In this document: one piece after another, positions 1 to 6,674 of the stretch
Position numbering within the stretch: the stretch's first letter is position 1
Layout of the letters: every line of letters begins with the position of its first letter
Assembly (NCBI GenBank): GCA_013152695.1
Contig: JAADFV010000129.1
Span: forward strand, 1-6,674
Length of the DNA: 6,674 nt
Reading direction: 5' to 3'
Source of the DNA: Chloroflexota bacterium
GTDB lineage: Bacteria; Chloroflexota; Anaerolineae; J102
The notes under the pieces: model-generated
What the model saw: the letters and a program-made list of their open reading frames with translations, nothing else
Databases searched by the model: none
What the model was told of the DNA's origin: nothing
Position numbers and translations under genes: made by a program

Positions 1-2
1 TT

Positions 3-551
3 TATGCTGCCCACGACGAGGGCATTGCTGTGCATGTTTGGGTGGACGAAACTCGCCCCCGCAATCAGGGGGCGCGGCTCACGGCCTGGGAGCTAGGGCA
101 ACATGGGGTTCCGCACACGGTCATTGCCGACAATGTGGGCGGCCATCTGATGCAGCATGGCCTGGTGGATGTCGTGATCACTGGCACGGATCGTACCCTC
201 TACACCGGTGATGTTGCCAACAAGATTGGCACTTATCTCAAAGCCCTGGCAGCGCATGATAATGGCATACCCTTTTATGTAGCCTTGCCCTCATCCAGCT
301 TTGACTGGGAACACCGCGATGGACTGAAAGAGATTCCCATCGAACAGCGGGGCGCCCACGAAGTGAAATACATCCAAGGGCTGCACCAAGGCAAAATCGT
401 GCAAGTCCTACTGACGCCAGAGGAGAGCCCTGCTGCTAATTATGCTTTCGATGTTACCCCCGCCCGTCTCGTTACCGGTCTTATTACCGAGCGGGGGATT
501 TGTCCTGCCAGCGAAGAGGGGGTCTTGGCCCTCTATCCCGAGAAAAAATAG
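3..551 (+). CDS. mtnA: MtnA-family S-methyl-5-thioribose-1-phosphate isomerase, C-terminal part (5' end outside window)
   Basis: Family role: isomerises the aldose 5-methylthioribose-1-phosphate to the ketose 5-methylthioribulose-1-phosphate in the cytoplasm (methionine salvage; paralogues act on 5-deoxyribose-1-phosphate). The frame is open from base 3, so about 182 residues are visible of a family length near 350. The GTG at 30 is an internal Val codon, not a start. Recognisable blocks are [18 protein letters not shown], the ADNVGGHLM stretch, ITGTDRT with the Asp that matches catalytic Asp240 of the B. subtilis enzyme, [34 protein letters not shown] and [17 protein letters not shown]. The catalytic Cys block would lie upstream of the window. 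GTDR and YTGDV replace the commoner GADR and NGDV, so a paralogue with another aldose-1-phosphate substrate is possible. The stop codon overlaps the ribosome-binding site of the kinase gene, which implies co-transcription and probably coupled translation. Confidence 0.92.
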   Translation, partial: YAAHDEGIAVHVWVDETRPRNQGARLTAWELGQHGVPHTVIADNVGGHLMQHGLVDVVITGTDRTLYTGDVANKIGTYLKALAAHDNGIPFYVALPSSSFDWEHRDGLKEIPIEQRGAHEVKYIQGLHQGKIVQVLLTPEESPAANYAFDVTPARLVTGLITERGICPASEEGVLALYPEKK

Positions 552-555
552 GAAG
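550..555 (+). promoter_or_regulatory. Shine-Dalgarno site of the MtnK-family gene, overlapping the upstream stop codon
   Basis: AGGAAG lies 6 nt before the ATG at 562 and includes the last two bases of the upstream TAG stop. It decides the start: the same frame is open to an ATG at 442, but that lies deep inside the isomerase gene and would add 40 residues with no family resemblance. Confidence 0.7.
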
Positions 556-561
556 CGACTT

Positions 562-1824
562 ATGGCTTATCACCCTCTAGACGAAAACACCGTCATTCAG
601 TATATCGTAGGCCGACCTTCGATGGCCAAGGTTTTTTCCAGTTTTGAAACACTTTCTGTCAGTGAGGTCGGAGATGGCAATCTCAATTTGGTCTTCATCG
701 TCCAAAATGAGGCCCGGCCTGAGGAATCTGTCATCCTCAAACAAGCGCTTCCTTTTCTACGCGTTGCCGGAGACTCCTGGCCGCTGACGCGGGAGCGCAT
801 GCGCTACGAGACCCAGGCCCTGCTCAAGCATAACGAGCTGGCCCCTGGCCTGGCGCCGGAGGTCTATGATTTCGACGAAGAGATGTCGCTCGTGATCATG
901 GAAAACCTGCAGGAGCATGAAATCATGCGGAAAGGGCTGGTGGCACGCAAGCGCTACCCTCACTTTGCCGACCATATCTCCACCTTCCTCGTCAACTCCC
1001 TCTTTTTCACCTCCGACCTCTATCTCACCGGTCCTGAGAAAAAGCTCCTGGAAGCTAAATTTGTCAACGAACAATTACGCAAGTTACAAGAGGATTTCGT
1101 TTATACCAACCCCTACATGGAATCGGAGGAAAATAACTGGAATCCCCTGATCGATGATGCTGTACAGGCCGTGCGCGCCGATGCCAAGCTGAAAATCGCC
1201 ATTGCCGAGATGAAGGAGGCCTACATGACTCATGCCGAGGCCCTCATCCACGCCGACTTGCATACCGGCTCGATTATGCTCAATGCTGAGGACACACGCG
1301 TGATCGACCCTGAATTCGCCTTCTTCGGGCCGATGGCTTATGACATTGGTGCCGTTTTACAAAACCTTATTCTCAATTATCTTTCACACTACGGCCACAC
1401 CCCCGACCAGACAGAACGCGAGTCCTATCAGGCTTACTTGCTGGAGATGGTGCGGGACATCTGGAATCAGTTCGCGCGGAAATTTGATGAGACCTGGCAG
1501 GCTAACAATCGTGGTGAGCTTGTTCCCCAAAAGTACTGGGCCTTCCCCGGCGGGGAGGAAGCCTTTGCCGAGTACCGTCGTCGCTATTTACACCGCTTGT
1601 TGCAGGAAGTCGCCGGTCATGGCGGAGTCAAATTCCTGCGGCGTATGATGGGCATTGTCAGCGTCTGGGATTTGACCAGTATTGAGGATGCAGCCAAGCG
1701 TGCCGTGGCGGAACGTCTGGCCATTCAGATTGGCCGTCGTTGGGTGACGGAACGTAAATCGGTCAATTCTATCGATGATCTTGTCGGCATGGTTGAAGAG
1801 GAATGCCAGGGTGTAGTGGTCTAA
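562..1824 (+). CDS. mtnK: MtnK-family S-methyl-5-thioribose kinase
   Basis: Family role: ATP-dependent phosphorylation of 5-methylthioribose at the C1 hydroxyl, supplying the substrate of the adjacent isomerase; a paralogue does the same with 5-deoxyribose. The protein is 420 aa, slightly longer than the roughly 400 aa usual in the family. It has the choline-kinase/APH-like fold signature: glycine loop EVGDGNLNLVF near residues 35-45, VILKQALPF with the ATP-binding Lys, VIMENL in the hinge, the catalytic loop HADLHTGS at residues 230-237 with Asp232 as catalytic residue, and the metal-binding DPEFAFFGPMAYDIG from Asp249. The family usually has HGDLHTGS, so Ala231 is a small deviation next to the catalytic Asp. 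SLFFTSDLYLTGPEKK and the Trp-rich C-terminal part also match MtnK. It follows the isomerase gene by 10 nt, forming a two-gene module. The family call is firm; methylthioribose as the actual substrate is an inference. Confidence 0.93.
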   Translation: MAYHPLDENTVIQYIVGRPSMAKVFSSFETLSVSEVGDGNLNLVFIVQNEARPEESVILKQALPFLRVAGDSWPLTRERMRYETQALLKHNELAPGLAPEVYDFDEEMSLVIMENLQEHEIMRKGLVARKRYPHFADHISTFLVNSLFFTSDLYLTGPEKKLLEAKFVNEQLRKLQEDFVYTNPYMESEENNWNPLIDDAVQAVRADAKLKIAIAEMKEAYMTHAEALIHADLHTGSIMLNAEDTRVIDPEFAFFGPMAYDIGAVLQNLILNYLSHYGHTPDQTERESYQAYLLEMVRDIWNQFARKFDETWQANNRGELVPQKYWAFPGGEEAFAEYRRRYLHRLLQEVAGHGGVKFLRRMMGIVSVWDLTSIEDAAKRAVAERLAIQIGRRWVTERKSVNSIDDLVGMVEEECQGVVV

Positions 1825-1891
1825 CCCGGCATCATAACTATCTTACCACTTTCTTTTTTACCAAACTACTCGTTCCCGAGGGAGAATCTTC

Positions 1892-2890
1892 ATGAAAAAG
1901 ATACTCAATAATCCTGAAAATTTTGTGACGGAAATGTTGGATGGCTTGCTCAAAGCGCACCCAGACCAACTCGCCTATACCCAAGATATCCATTGTATCG
2001 TGCGCGCAGATTCGCCCATCGAGGGTAAAGTAGCGCTGGCGACCGGAGGCGGCTCGGGGCATTTGCCCGTCTTTTTAGGATATGTGGGCAAAGGGATGCT
2101 CGATGGCTGTGCTGTTGGCGATGTATTCGCTTCGCCCAGCGCCGAGCAAATGCTTTGGGTGACACAGCGCATCCATGGTGGGGCCGGCGTCGTGTACATC
2201 TACGGCAATTACGGCGGCGATGTCATGAATTTTGATATGGCCTCAGAGATGGCCGAATTTGAGGACATCGAGGTTCGCACCGTGCTCGTGAAGGATGATG
2301 TTGCTTCGGCGCCCCCTGAGGAAGCCGATCGCCGCCGGGGTGTGGCAGGGATGGTCTTCGCTTTCAAAATCGCGGGGGCCAAGGCTGATAAAGGCGGTTC
2401 TCTGGATGAAGTGGTCGCCGTCACCGAAAAGGCCCTGGCCAACATCCGCACCATGGGCGTGGCCCTATCGCCCTGCACCGTTCCCATGGCGGGAAAACCC
2501 ACCTTTAGCATCGGCGAAGACGAAATGGAGATCGGCATGGGTATCCATGGTGAACCGGGCATGAAACGCGAGAAATTGCAGACCGCCGACGAAATCTCCG
2601 AGCGCATGACCGTTGCCATCCTCGATGATCTGAAACCCCAGGAGGGCGATCGCCTTGCCGTCATGGTCAATGGCCTGGGGGCAACGCCACCGGAAGAACT
2701 TTACATCATCTATCGCAAGGTTCACGAGCTACTGAACAAACGAGGGCTGAGCGTGTACCGGGCATACGTGGGCGAATATGCCACTTCCATGGAAATGGCC
2801 GGCGCTTCTCTCACCTTTTTCCGTCTCGATGACGAACTGATCGAACTCCTTGACCACCCCGCCCATACACCGTTCTTTATCCAAGTCTAG
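1892..2890 (+). CDS. dhaK: Dihydroxyacetone-kinase-type substrate-binding subunit DhaK
   Basis: Family role: binds a short ketose (classically dihydroxyacetone) covalently as a hemiaminal on a His while the DhaL subunit delivers the phosphoryl group. The protein is 332 aa, against 356 for E. coli DhaK. Key residues are present: GGGSGH ending in His57 (E. coli His56), NYGGD with Asp110 (E. coli Asp109) and GIHGEPG with His219 (E. coli substrate-linking His218). [19 protein letters not shown] and the HTPFF end also fit. The substrate-pocket edge after His57 reads LPVFLG where E. coli has EPMHCG, so this is a divergent subgroup that may take a ketotetrose or another ketose. The ATG follows a strong site (GAGGGAGA, 1878-1885). 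The gap to the kinase gene upstream is 67 nt with no hairpin, so read-through from mtnA-mtnK is likely. The downstream partner gene starts 20 nt after the stop. Confidence 0.93.
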   Translation: MKKILNNPENFVTEMLDGLLKAHPDQLAYTQDIHCIVRADSPIEGKVALATGGGSGHLPVFLGYVGKGMLDGCAVGDVFASPSAEQMLWVTQRIHGGAGVVYIYGNYGGDVMNFDMASEMAEFEDIEVRTVLVKDDVASAPPEEADRRRGVAGMVFAFKIAGAKADKGGSLDEVVAVTEKALANIRTMGVALSPCTVPMAGKPTFSIGEDEMEIGMGIHGEPGMKREKLQTADEISERMTVAILDDLKPQEGDRLAVMVNGLGATPPEELYIIYRKVHELLNKRGLSVYRAYVGEYATSMEMAGASLTFFRLDDELIELLDHPAHTPFFIQV

Positions 2891-2910
2891 ATCTCCGAGG
2901 AGGAAGTCGA

Positions 2911-3549
2911 GTGACTACACTGATTTCGGGACAAGCCGTTGCCCAAGCACTTAGCCGGGTTGGCCAGGCGCTGATCGCACAAAAAGAATACCTGACTTCC
3001 CTTGATCAGGCGATAGGAGATGGTGACATGGGCATCACACTCACTAAAATTGGCAATGCTCTTCTCTCCTATTGCAGCGATACAGCCACAGACGATCTGG
3101 GCAAATTCTTGCTGGGAGCGGGAATGACTGCCAACCGTGCCGGCCCTTCGACCATGGGAACACTCTTGGCAACGGCCTTGATGCGGGCTGGCAAAGTGGT
3201 CAAAGGCAAGAGTGAGCTTACACCACAAGACCTCGCCGAGATGTTCGCGGCCGCCGACAAGGGAATTCAAGACCGAGGTAAGGCCAAACTTGGAGACAAA
3301 ACCATCGTCGATGCCGTCCACCCGGCTAACGAAGCCTTTGCCCAGGCCATTGCCGCTGGCGACAGTCTGGCCGAGGCCGGTCAAAAAGCTCTACAGGCAG
3401 CTAAAAATGGCCTTGACAGCGTTACGCCCTTGCGTAGTAAAATCGGTCGGGCAAGTTGGGTAGGCGAGCGTACTGAAGGCAAAGTCGATCCCGGTTGCGC
3501 CGCTTTCGTCATCATGCTTTCCGCTATCCTTGAGCCATCCTCTGCCTGA
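2911..3549 (+). CDS. dhaL: Dihydroxyacetone-kinase-type nucleotide-binding subunit DhaL
   Basis: Family role: holds the nucleotide with two Mg ions and transfers phosphate to the ketose on DhaK. The protein is 212 aa, the normal length (E. coli 210). The GTG start is set by a strong GAGGAGG at 2897-2903, 7 nt upstream, and the first residues align with DhaL. The Mg-binding motif LDQAIGDGD gives Asp32, Asp37 and Asp39, matching E. coli Asp30, Asp35 and Asp37. GDKTIVDA and [17 protein letters not shown] near the C terminus are typical. Two features differ from E. coli: Met40 replaces the His after the last Asp, and the nucleotide loop reads RAGPSTMG instead of the SSVGGASG type. No DhaM (the PTS phosphoryl donor) is visible, so the enzyme may use ATP directly although its two parts are separate, or DhaM may lie elsewhere. 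Confidence 0.9.
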   Translation: MTTLISGQAVAQALSRVGQALIAQKEYLTSLDQAIGDGDMGITLTKIGNALLSYCSDTATDDLGKFLLGAGMTANRAGPSTMGTLLATALMRAGKVVKGKSELTPQDLAEMFAAADKGIQDRGKAKLGDKTIVDAVHPANEAFAQAIAAGDSLAEAGQKALQAAKNGLDSVTPLRSKIGRASWVGERTEGKVDPGCAAFVIMLSAILEPSSA

Positions 3550-3756
3550 TTCTCAGTCAGCATCCCATGGTTGCTCGAGCTAAAACTCGTTATTTTGCCG
3601 AGAGTAATCGCTTTCAAACGGCACAGGCCCGAGTACCAGTACATCCCAAACCACACAAATCTTCCGATTCTTCACCGGACATTCCCCGCTCTTCCTGAGC
3701 AAGTTCAAGCCACCCCACAGCACAAAGCCGCCCTCTCGAGGCCGAACCATCTCGCC

Positions 3757-3770
3757 TAAAATCGATTTCA
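3757..3770. promoter_or_regulatory. Candidate LacI-family operator (near-palindrome centred on CG)
   Basis: TAAAATCGATTTCA is a 14-bp dyad with one mismatched pair (A3758/C3769); its core AAATCGATTT is a perfect 10-bp palindrome. A/T-rich arms around a central CG are typical of operators for LacI-family sugar regulators. It lies about 250 nt before the binding-protein gene, where an operator for the transporter promoter could sit. No regulator gene is in the window, and a 10-bp palindrome can occur by chance. Confidence 0.3.
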
Positions 3771-3922
3771 GCGACGAAATTTGCAAGTCTGTGCGGCGAA
3801 ATCTTTCATGGGCCATTCTCATTGCCTGTGAAATTCATGCTCAAACCAGCCAGGGCCCGCCCTGACTTACCTGAAGAGCGACATCTTAGAAAGACTGTCC
3901 GGTCATGAATCTACCGAAGCAA

Positions 3923-3932
3923 AAGGAGGTGA
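3923..3932 (+). promoter_or_regulatory. Perfect Shine-Dalgarno sequence without an ATG behind it
   Basis: AAGGAGGTGA complements the 3' end of 16S rRNA over 10 nt, stronger than any ribosome-binding site of the real genes here. No ATG or TTG lies at normal spacing; only a CTG at 3935 does, 5 nt after the GGAGG core. That CTG is in frame with an ORF running from an ATG at 3905 to a TGA at 4022-4024 that overlaps the start of the binding-protein gene as ATGA. It could start a short leader peptide or be chance. The pairing is certain; the function is unknown. Confidence 0.35.
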
Positions 3933-4020
3933 ATCTGCTATCGAAAAGATTGTCTGACCCCCAACCAGACCCCTATCGTCCCAATCCATTTTTCAATTCA
4001 ATTCCGAGGAGAGTAGAACC

Positions 4021-5070
<1,050 letters not shown>

Positions 5071-5083
5071 ACCGCTCTTTCCC

Positions 5084-5114
5084 CCTTCCCGTGCGCGACT
5101 TGCGCACGGGAAGG
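5084..5114 (+). terminator. Perfect 13-bp hairpin after the binding-protein gene; intra-operon attenuator or mRNA-stabilising stem
   Basis: The arm CCTTCCCGTGCGC (5084-5096) pairs without mismatch to GCGCACGGGAAGG (5102-5114) across the 5-nt loop GACTT. The stem is GC-rich next to the loop and is followed by a short, interrupted T-rich tract (TTCTTACTT). It begins 14 nt after the stop codon. The broken T tract suggests partial termination, or protection of the upstream mRNA end, rather than a complete stop. Differential expression of binding protein over ATPase and permease is known in other ABC operons. Confidence 0.8.
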
Positions 5115-5164
5115 TTCTTACTTCCTCAATCATCCCATCTTAGCTTGATCCGAGTATTTTCTCA

Positions 5165-6661
5165 ATGGCAGACCAATTACTGCGTCTTACCGGCATTTAC
5201 AAATCTTTTGCCGGCGTTCGCGCCCTCCGAGGTGTCGATCTCAGCATCGAAAGCGGCAGAATCCATTGTCTGGTGGGAGAGAATGGCTGCGGTAAATCGA
5301 CCCTGATCAAAATCATTGCCGGCGTCTACCCACGGGACGCGGGTGAAATGTTCATCAATGGCAAGGAATTTACCTCCATCAGTCCCATCGACGCCATTCG
5401 GGAGGGCATTCAGGTCATTTATCAGGACTTTTCCCTCTTTCCCAACCTCACCGTGGCTGAGAATATCGCCCTGAATGAAGAGCTTGCTGAAGGCCGACGT
5501 TTCGTCAACTGGCGAGAGGTACGCCGTGTCGCCAAAGATGCCTTGGCCCAAATCGAAGTCGACCTTCCCCTCAATGTCCGCGTGGAGGAAATGTCAGTCG
5601 CTAATAAGCAGCTTATCGCCATCGCCAAAGCACTGCGCCAGAACGCCCAGTTGATCATCATGGACGAACCCACCAGTGCTTTGACCGAGCGAGAGATTCG
5701 GGCCTTGTTCGCCGTGATCCACAAGTTGCAAGAACGCCGGAATATCGCCTTCCTCTTTGTCAGCCACAAATTGAACGAAGTCCTGGAGATCTCGGAAACG
5801 ATCATCGTCATGCGTAATGGCAAGATCGTCAGTACCGGCGACCGCAAAGAATACGATACGACCCGTCTCATTTTCGAGATGACGGGACATGGCATTACCG
5901 AAAAGTCGTATGCTTTCACCCCCGACATGAGTTTGCCTCCCTTGCTCAAGGTCGAAGACCTCAGTACCAGTGATCTGCTACAAGACATCAATTTCGAGCT
6001 GCGTGAGGGTGAAATTGTCGGTGTAACAGGACTTCTCGGCTCGGGGCGTACTGAACTGGCCCTGGCGCTTTACGGCATGTTGCCTTTGAGTGCGGGACGC
6101 ATCTATATCGATGACAAGCTGGTACAAATCAACTCCATCCAGGATGCCATTGCCAATGGTATTGGCTATGTGCCCGAAGATCGGTTGAGTGAAGGACTTT
6201 TCCTGGAACAGACGATCAGCCGTAATCTCGTCGTCAGGATCATCGATCGACTACGTGGCGCCCTCGGTTTGACCGATCCGCAAAAAGTCCGTGAACAAGC
6301 CCATCACTGGGTCAACGCCCTCAGCATCAAGACCTCCGACCCGGAACTACCGGTCAAGACCCTCTCCGGCGGCAACCAGCAGCGGGTCGTCCTGGCTAAA
6401 TGGTTGGCCAGCACACCACGAGTGATGATCCTCAATGGCCCCACTGTCGGTGTCGATGTCGGCTCGAAGGAAGAGCTACACGAGATGATGAAGCAGTTGG
6501 CAAGCGAAGGCATGGGGCTGCTGGTGATTTCTGATGACATCCCCGAACTGTTGCAGACATGCAATCGCATTCTGCTGATGCGCCATGGCCGCATCATCGA
6601 GGAGATTTTGCCTTCCGAAACCAATGAAAACGAACTCTCTGCCAAGCTAATCGAGGAATAA
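5165..6661 (+). CDS. Sugar ABC transporter ATP-binding protein with two nucleotide-binding domains (RbsA/MglA/LsrA type)
   Basis: Powers import by ATP hydrolysis at the inner face of the membrane. The 498 aa hold two fused ABC domains, the usual length for this carbohydrate-uptake family. Domain 1: Walker [10 protein letters not shown] (38-46), Q-loop [16 protein letters not shown], an altered signature MSVANKQ (143-149), Walker B LIIMDEPT with Asp167 and Glu168, and H-loop His201 in FVSHKL. Domain 2: Walker A-like GLLGSGRTE (289-297, Arg for Lys, usual in this family), VPEDR, a full signature LSGGNQQ (400-406), and an altered Walker B VMILNGPT with Asn424 and Gly425 in place of Asp-Glu. Only one composite site therefore looks catalytic. 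The ATG at 5165 is the only plausible start, because an in-frame TAG lies at 5141. It lacks a clear ribosome-binding site (only a distant GAG at 5152). It shares the operon with the binding-protein gene but sits behind a strong hairpin. Confidence 0.95.
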   Translation: MADQLLRLTGIYKSFAGVRALRGVDLSIESGRIHCLVGENGCGKSTLIKIIAGVYPRDAGEMFINGKEFTSISPIDAIREGIQVIYQDFSLFPNLTVAENIALNEELAEGRRFVNWREVRRVAKDALAQIEVDLPLNVRVEEMSVANKQLIAIAKALRQNAQLIIMDEPTSALTEREIRALFAVIHKLQERRNIAFLFVSHKLNEVLEISETIIVMRNGKIVSTGDRKEYDTTRLIFEMTGHGITEKSYAFTPDMSLPPLLKVEDLSTSDLLQDINFELREGEIVGVTGLLGSGRTELALALYGMLPLSAGRIYIDDKLVQINSIQDAIANGIGYVPEDRLSEGLFLEQTISRNLVVRIIDRLRGALGLTDPQKVREQAHHWVNALSIKTSDPELPVKTLSGGNQQRVVLAKWLASTPRVMILNGPTVGVDVGSKEELHEMMKQLASEGMGLLVISDDIPELLQTCNRILLMRHGRIIEEILPSETNENELSAKLIEE

Positions 6662-6665
6662 CACA

Positions 6666-6674
6666 GTGAAACGC
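6666..6674 (+). CDS. Start of the next gene, probably the ABC transporter permease (truncated by window end)
   Basis: Only three codons are visible, GTG AAA CGC (Met-Lys-Arg). The start is supported by GAGGAA at 6653-6658, inside the end of the ATPase gene, 7 nt before the GTG, and by the 4-nt gap after the ATPase stop. In this transporter family the permease gene normally follows the ATPase gene. The product is inferred from context alone. Confidence 0.5.

Larger units (their letters stand above)
3550..4020 (+). other. 471-nt intergenic stretch between the kinase and transporter genes; probable regulatory region
   Basis: No conserved protein is recognisable in any frame. The longest reading frames (62 codons at 3571-3759 on +, 80 codons at 3580-3822 on -) lack family motifs and good ribosome-binding sites. 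No strong terminator follows dhaL: only short weak stems such as CAGGG/CCCTG at 3851-3864 without a T run. Regulatory-looking pieces are a near-palindrome at 3757-3770, a direct repeat at 3771-3780 and 3793-3802, and a perfect Shine-Dalgarno sequence at 3923-3932. A weak promoter match is TTGTCT at 3950 and TATCGT at 3974 with an 18-nt spacer, 4 of 6 positions each. The last part is the leader of the binding-protein gene. An internal promoter for the transporter genes is likely from the size of the gap but is not proven. Confidence 0.5.

Noticed and set aside
442..561. N-terminal extension of the kinase frame to an ATG at 442
   Set aside because: It overlaps the conserved end of the isomerase gene, shows no kinase-family resemblance, and a better ATG with a Shine-Dalgarno site lies at 562.
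1825..1891. Separate promoter or terminator between the kinase gene and dhaK
   Set aside because: The 67 nt show a T-rich stretch but no hairpin and no clear -35/-10 pair; read-through is the simpler reading.
2209..2670. 153-codon minus-strand frame inside dhaK
   Set aside because: Antisense shadow of a conserved gene; Ser/Met/Pro-rich with no motif.
3781..3809. TTGCAA and TTTCAT, 17 nt apart, as a promoter
   Set aside because: Each box matches the consensus at only 4 of 6 positions, as expected by chance in this length.
3580..3822. 80-codon minus-strand frame in the intergenic gap
   Set aside because: No recognised motif and only a weak AGG two bases before its ATG. It stands alone against the direction of all other genes. 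Not fully excluded.
3851..3864. CAGGG/CCCTG stem as a terminator after dhaL
   Set aside because: Only 5 bp, no T run, and about 300 nt after the dhaL stop.
5422..5991. 189-codon minus-strand frame inside the ATPase gene
   Set aside because: Antisense to the conserved ATPase motifs with a Ser/Arg-rich composition and no recognisable domain.

Overview
The window reads as one sugar or thiosugar uptake and catabolism locus, with every gene on the + strand. The best guess for the organism is a Chloroflexota bacterium (Anaerolineae or Caldilineae type). The main clue is the substrate-binding lipoprotein: a short signal peptide and lipobox cysteine are followed by a long Ala/Pro/Thr/Glu spacer, a style common in that phylum. 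Base composition looks mid-50s % GC by eye. This placement is an inference and no rRNA or marker gene is present.

Layout: (1) 3-551, C-terminal half of an MtnA-family aldose-1-phosphate isomerase, cut by the window edge. (2) 562-1824, an MtnK-family thiosugar kinase, 10 nt downstream. (3) 1892-2890, DhaK, and (4) 2911-3549, DhaL, the two halves of a dihydroxyacetone-kinase-type enzyme. (5) 3550-4020, a 471-nt stretch with no convincing conserved gene but several regulatory-looking signals: a near-palindromic LacI-like site, a 10-nt perfect Shine-Dalgarno match, and a 39-codon ORF ending in an ATGA overlap with the next gene. (6) 4021-5070, an LsrB/ribose-type periplasmic binding lipoprotein. 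(7) A perfect 13-bp hairpin at 5084-5114. (8) 5165-6661, a double-domain sugar ABC ATPase. (9) The first three codons of a probable permease gene at 6666.

Putative job: the ABC importer brings in a small sugar or sugar-like compound. The MtnK homologue phosphorylates it at C1, the MtnA homologue isomerises the aldose-1-phosphate to a ketose-1-phosphate, and an aldolase not in view would cleave it. DhaK/DhaL would phosphorylate a short ketose. Methylthioribose or 5-deoxyribose salvage would explain MtnA/MtnK, but neither explains the kinase DhaK/DhaL. The binding protein looks like LsrB but lacks most of the autoinducer-2 contact residues. The combination may therefore be an incompletely described pathway for a pentose- or tetrose-like substrate. 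The individual families are well known; the unexplained part is the combination and the substrate.
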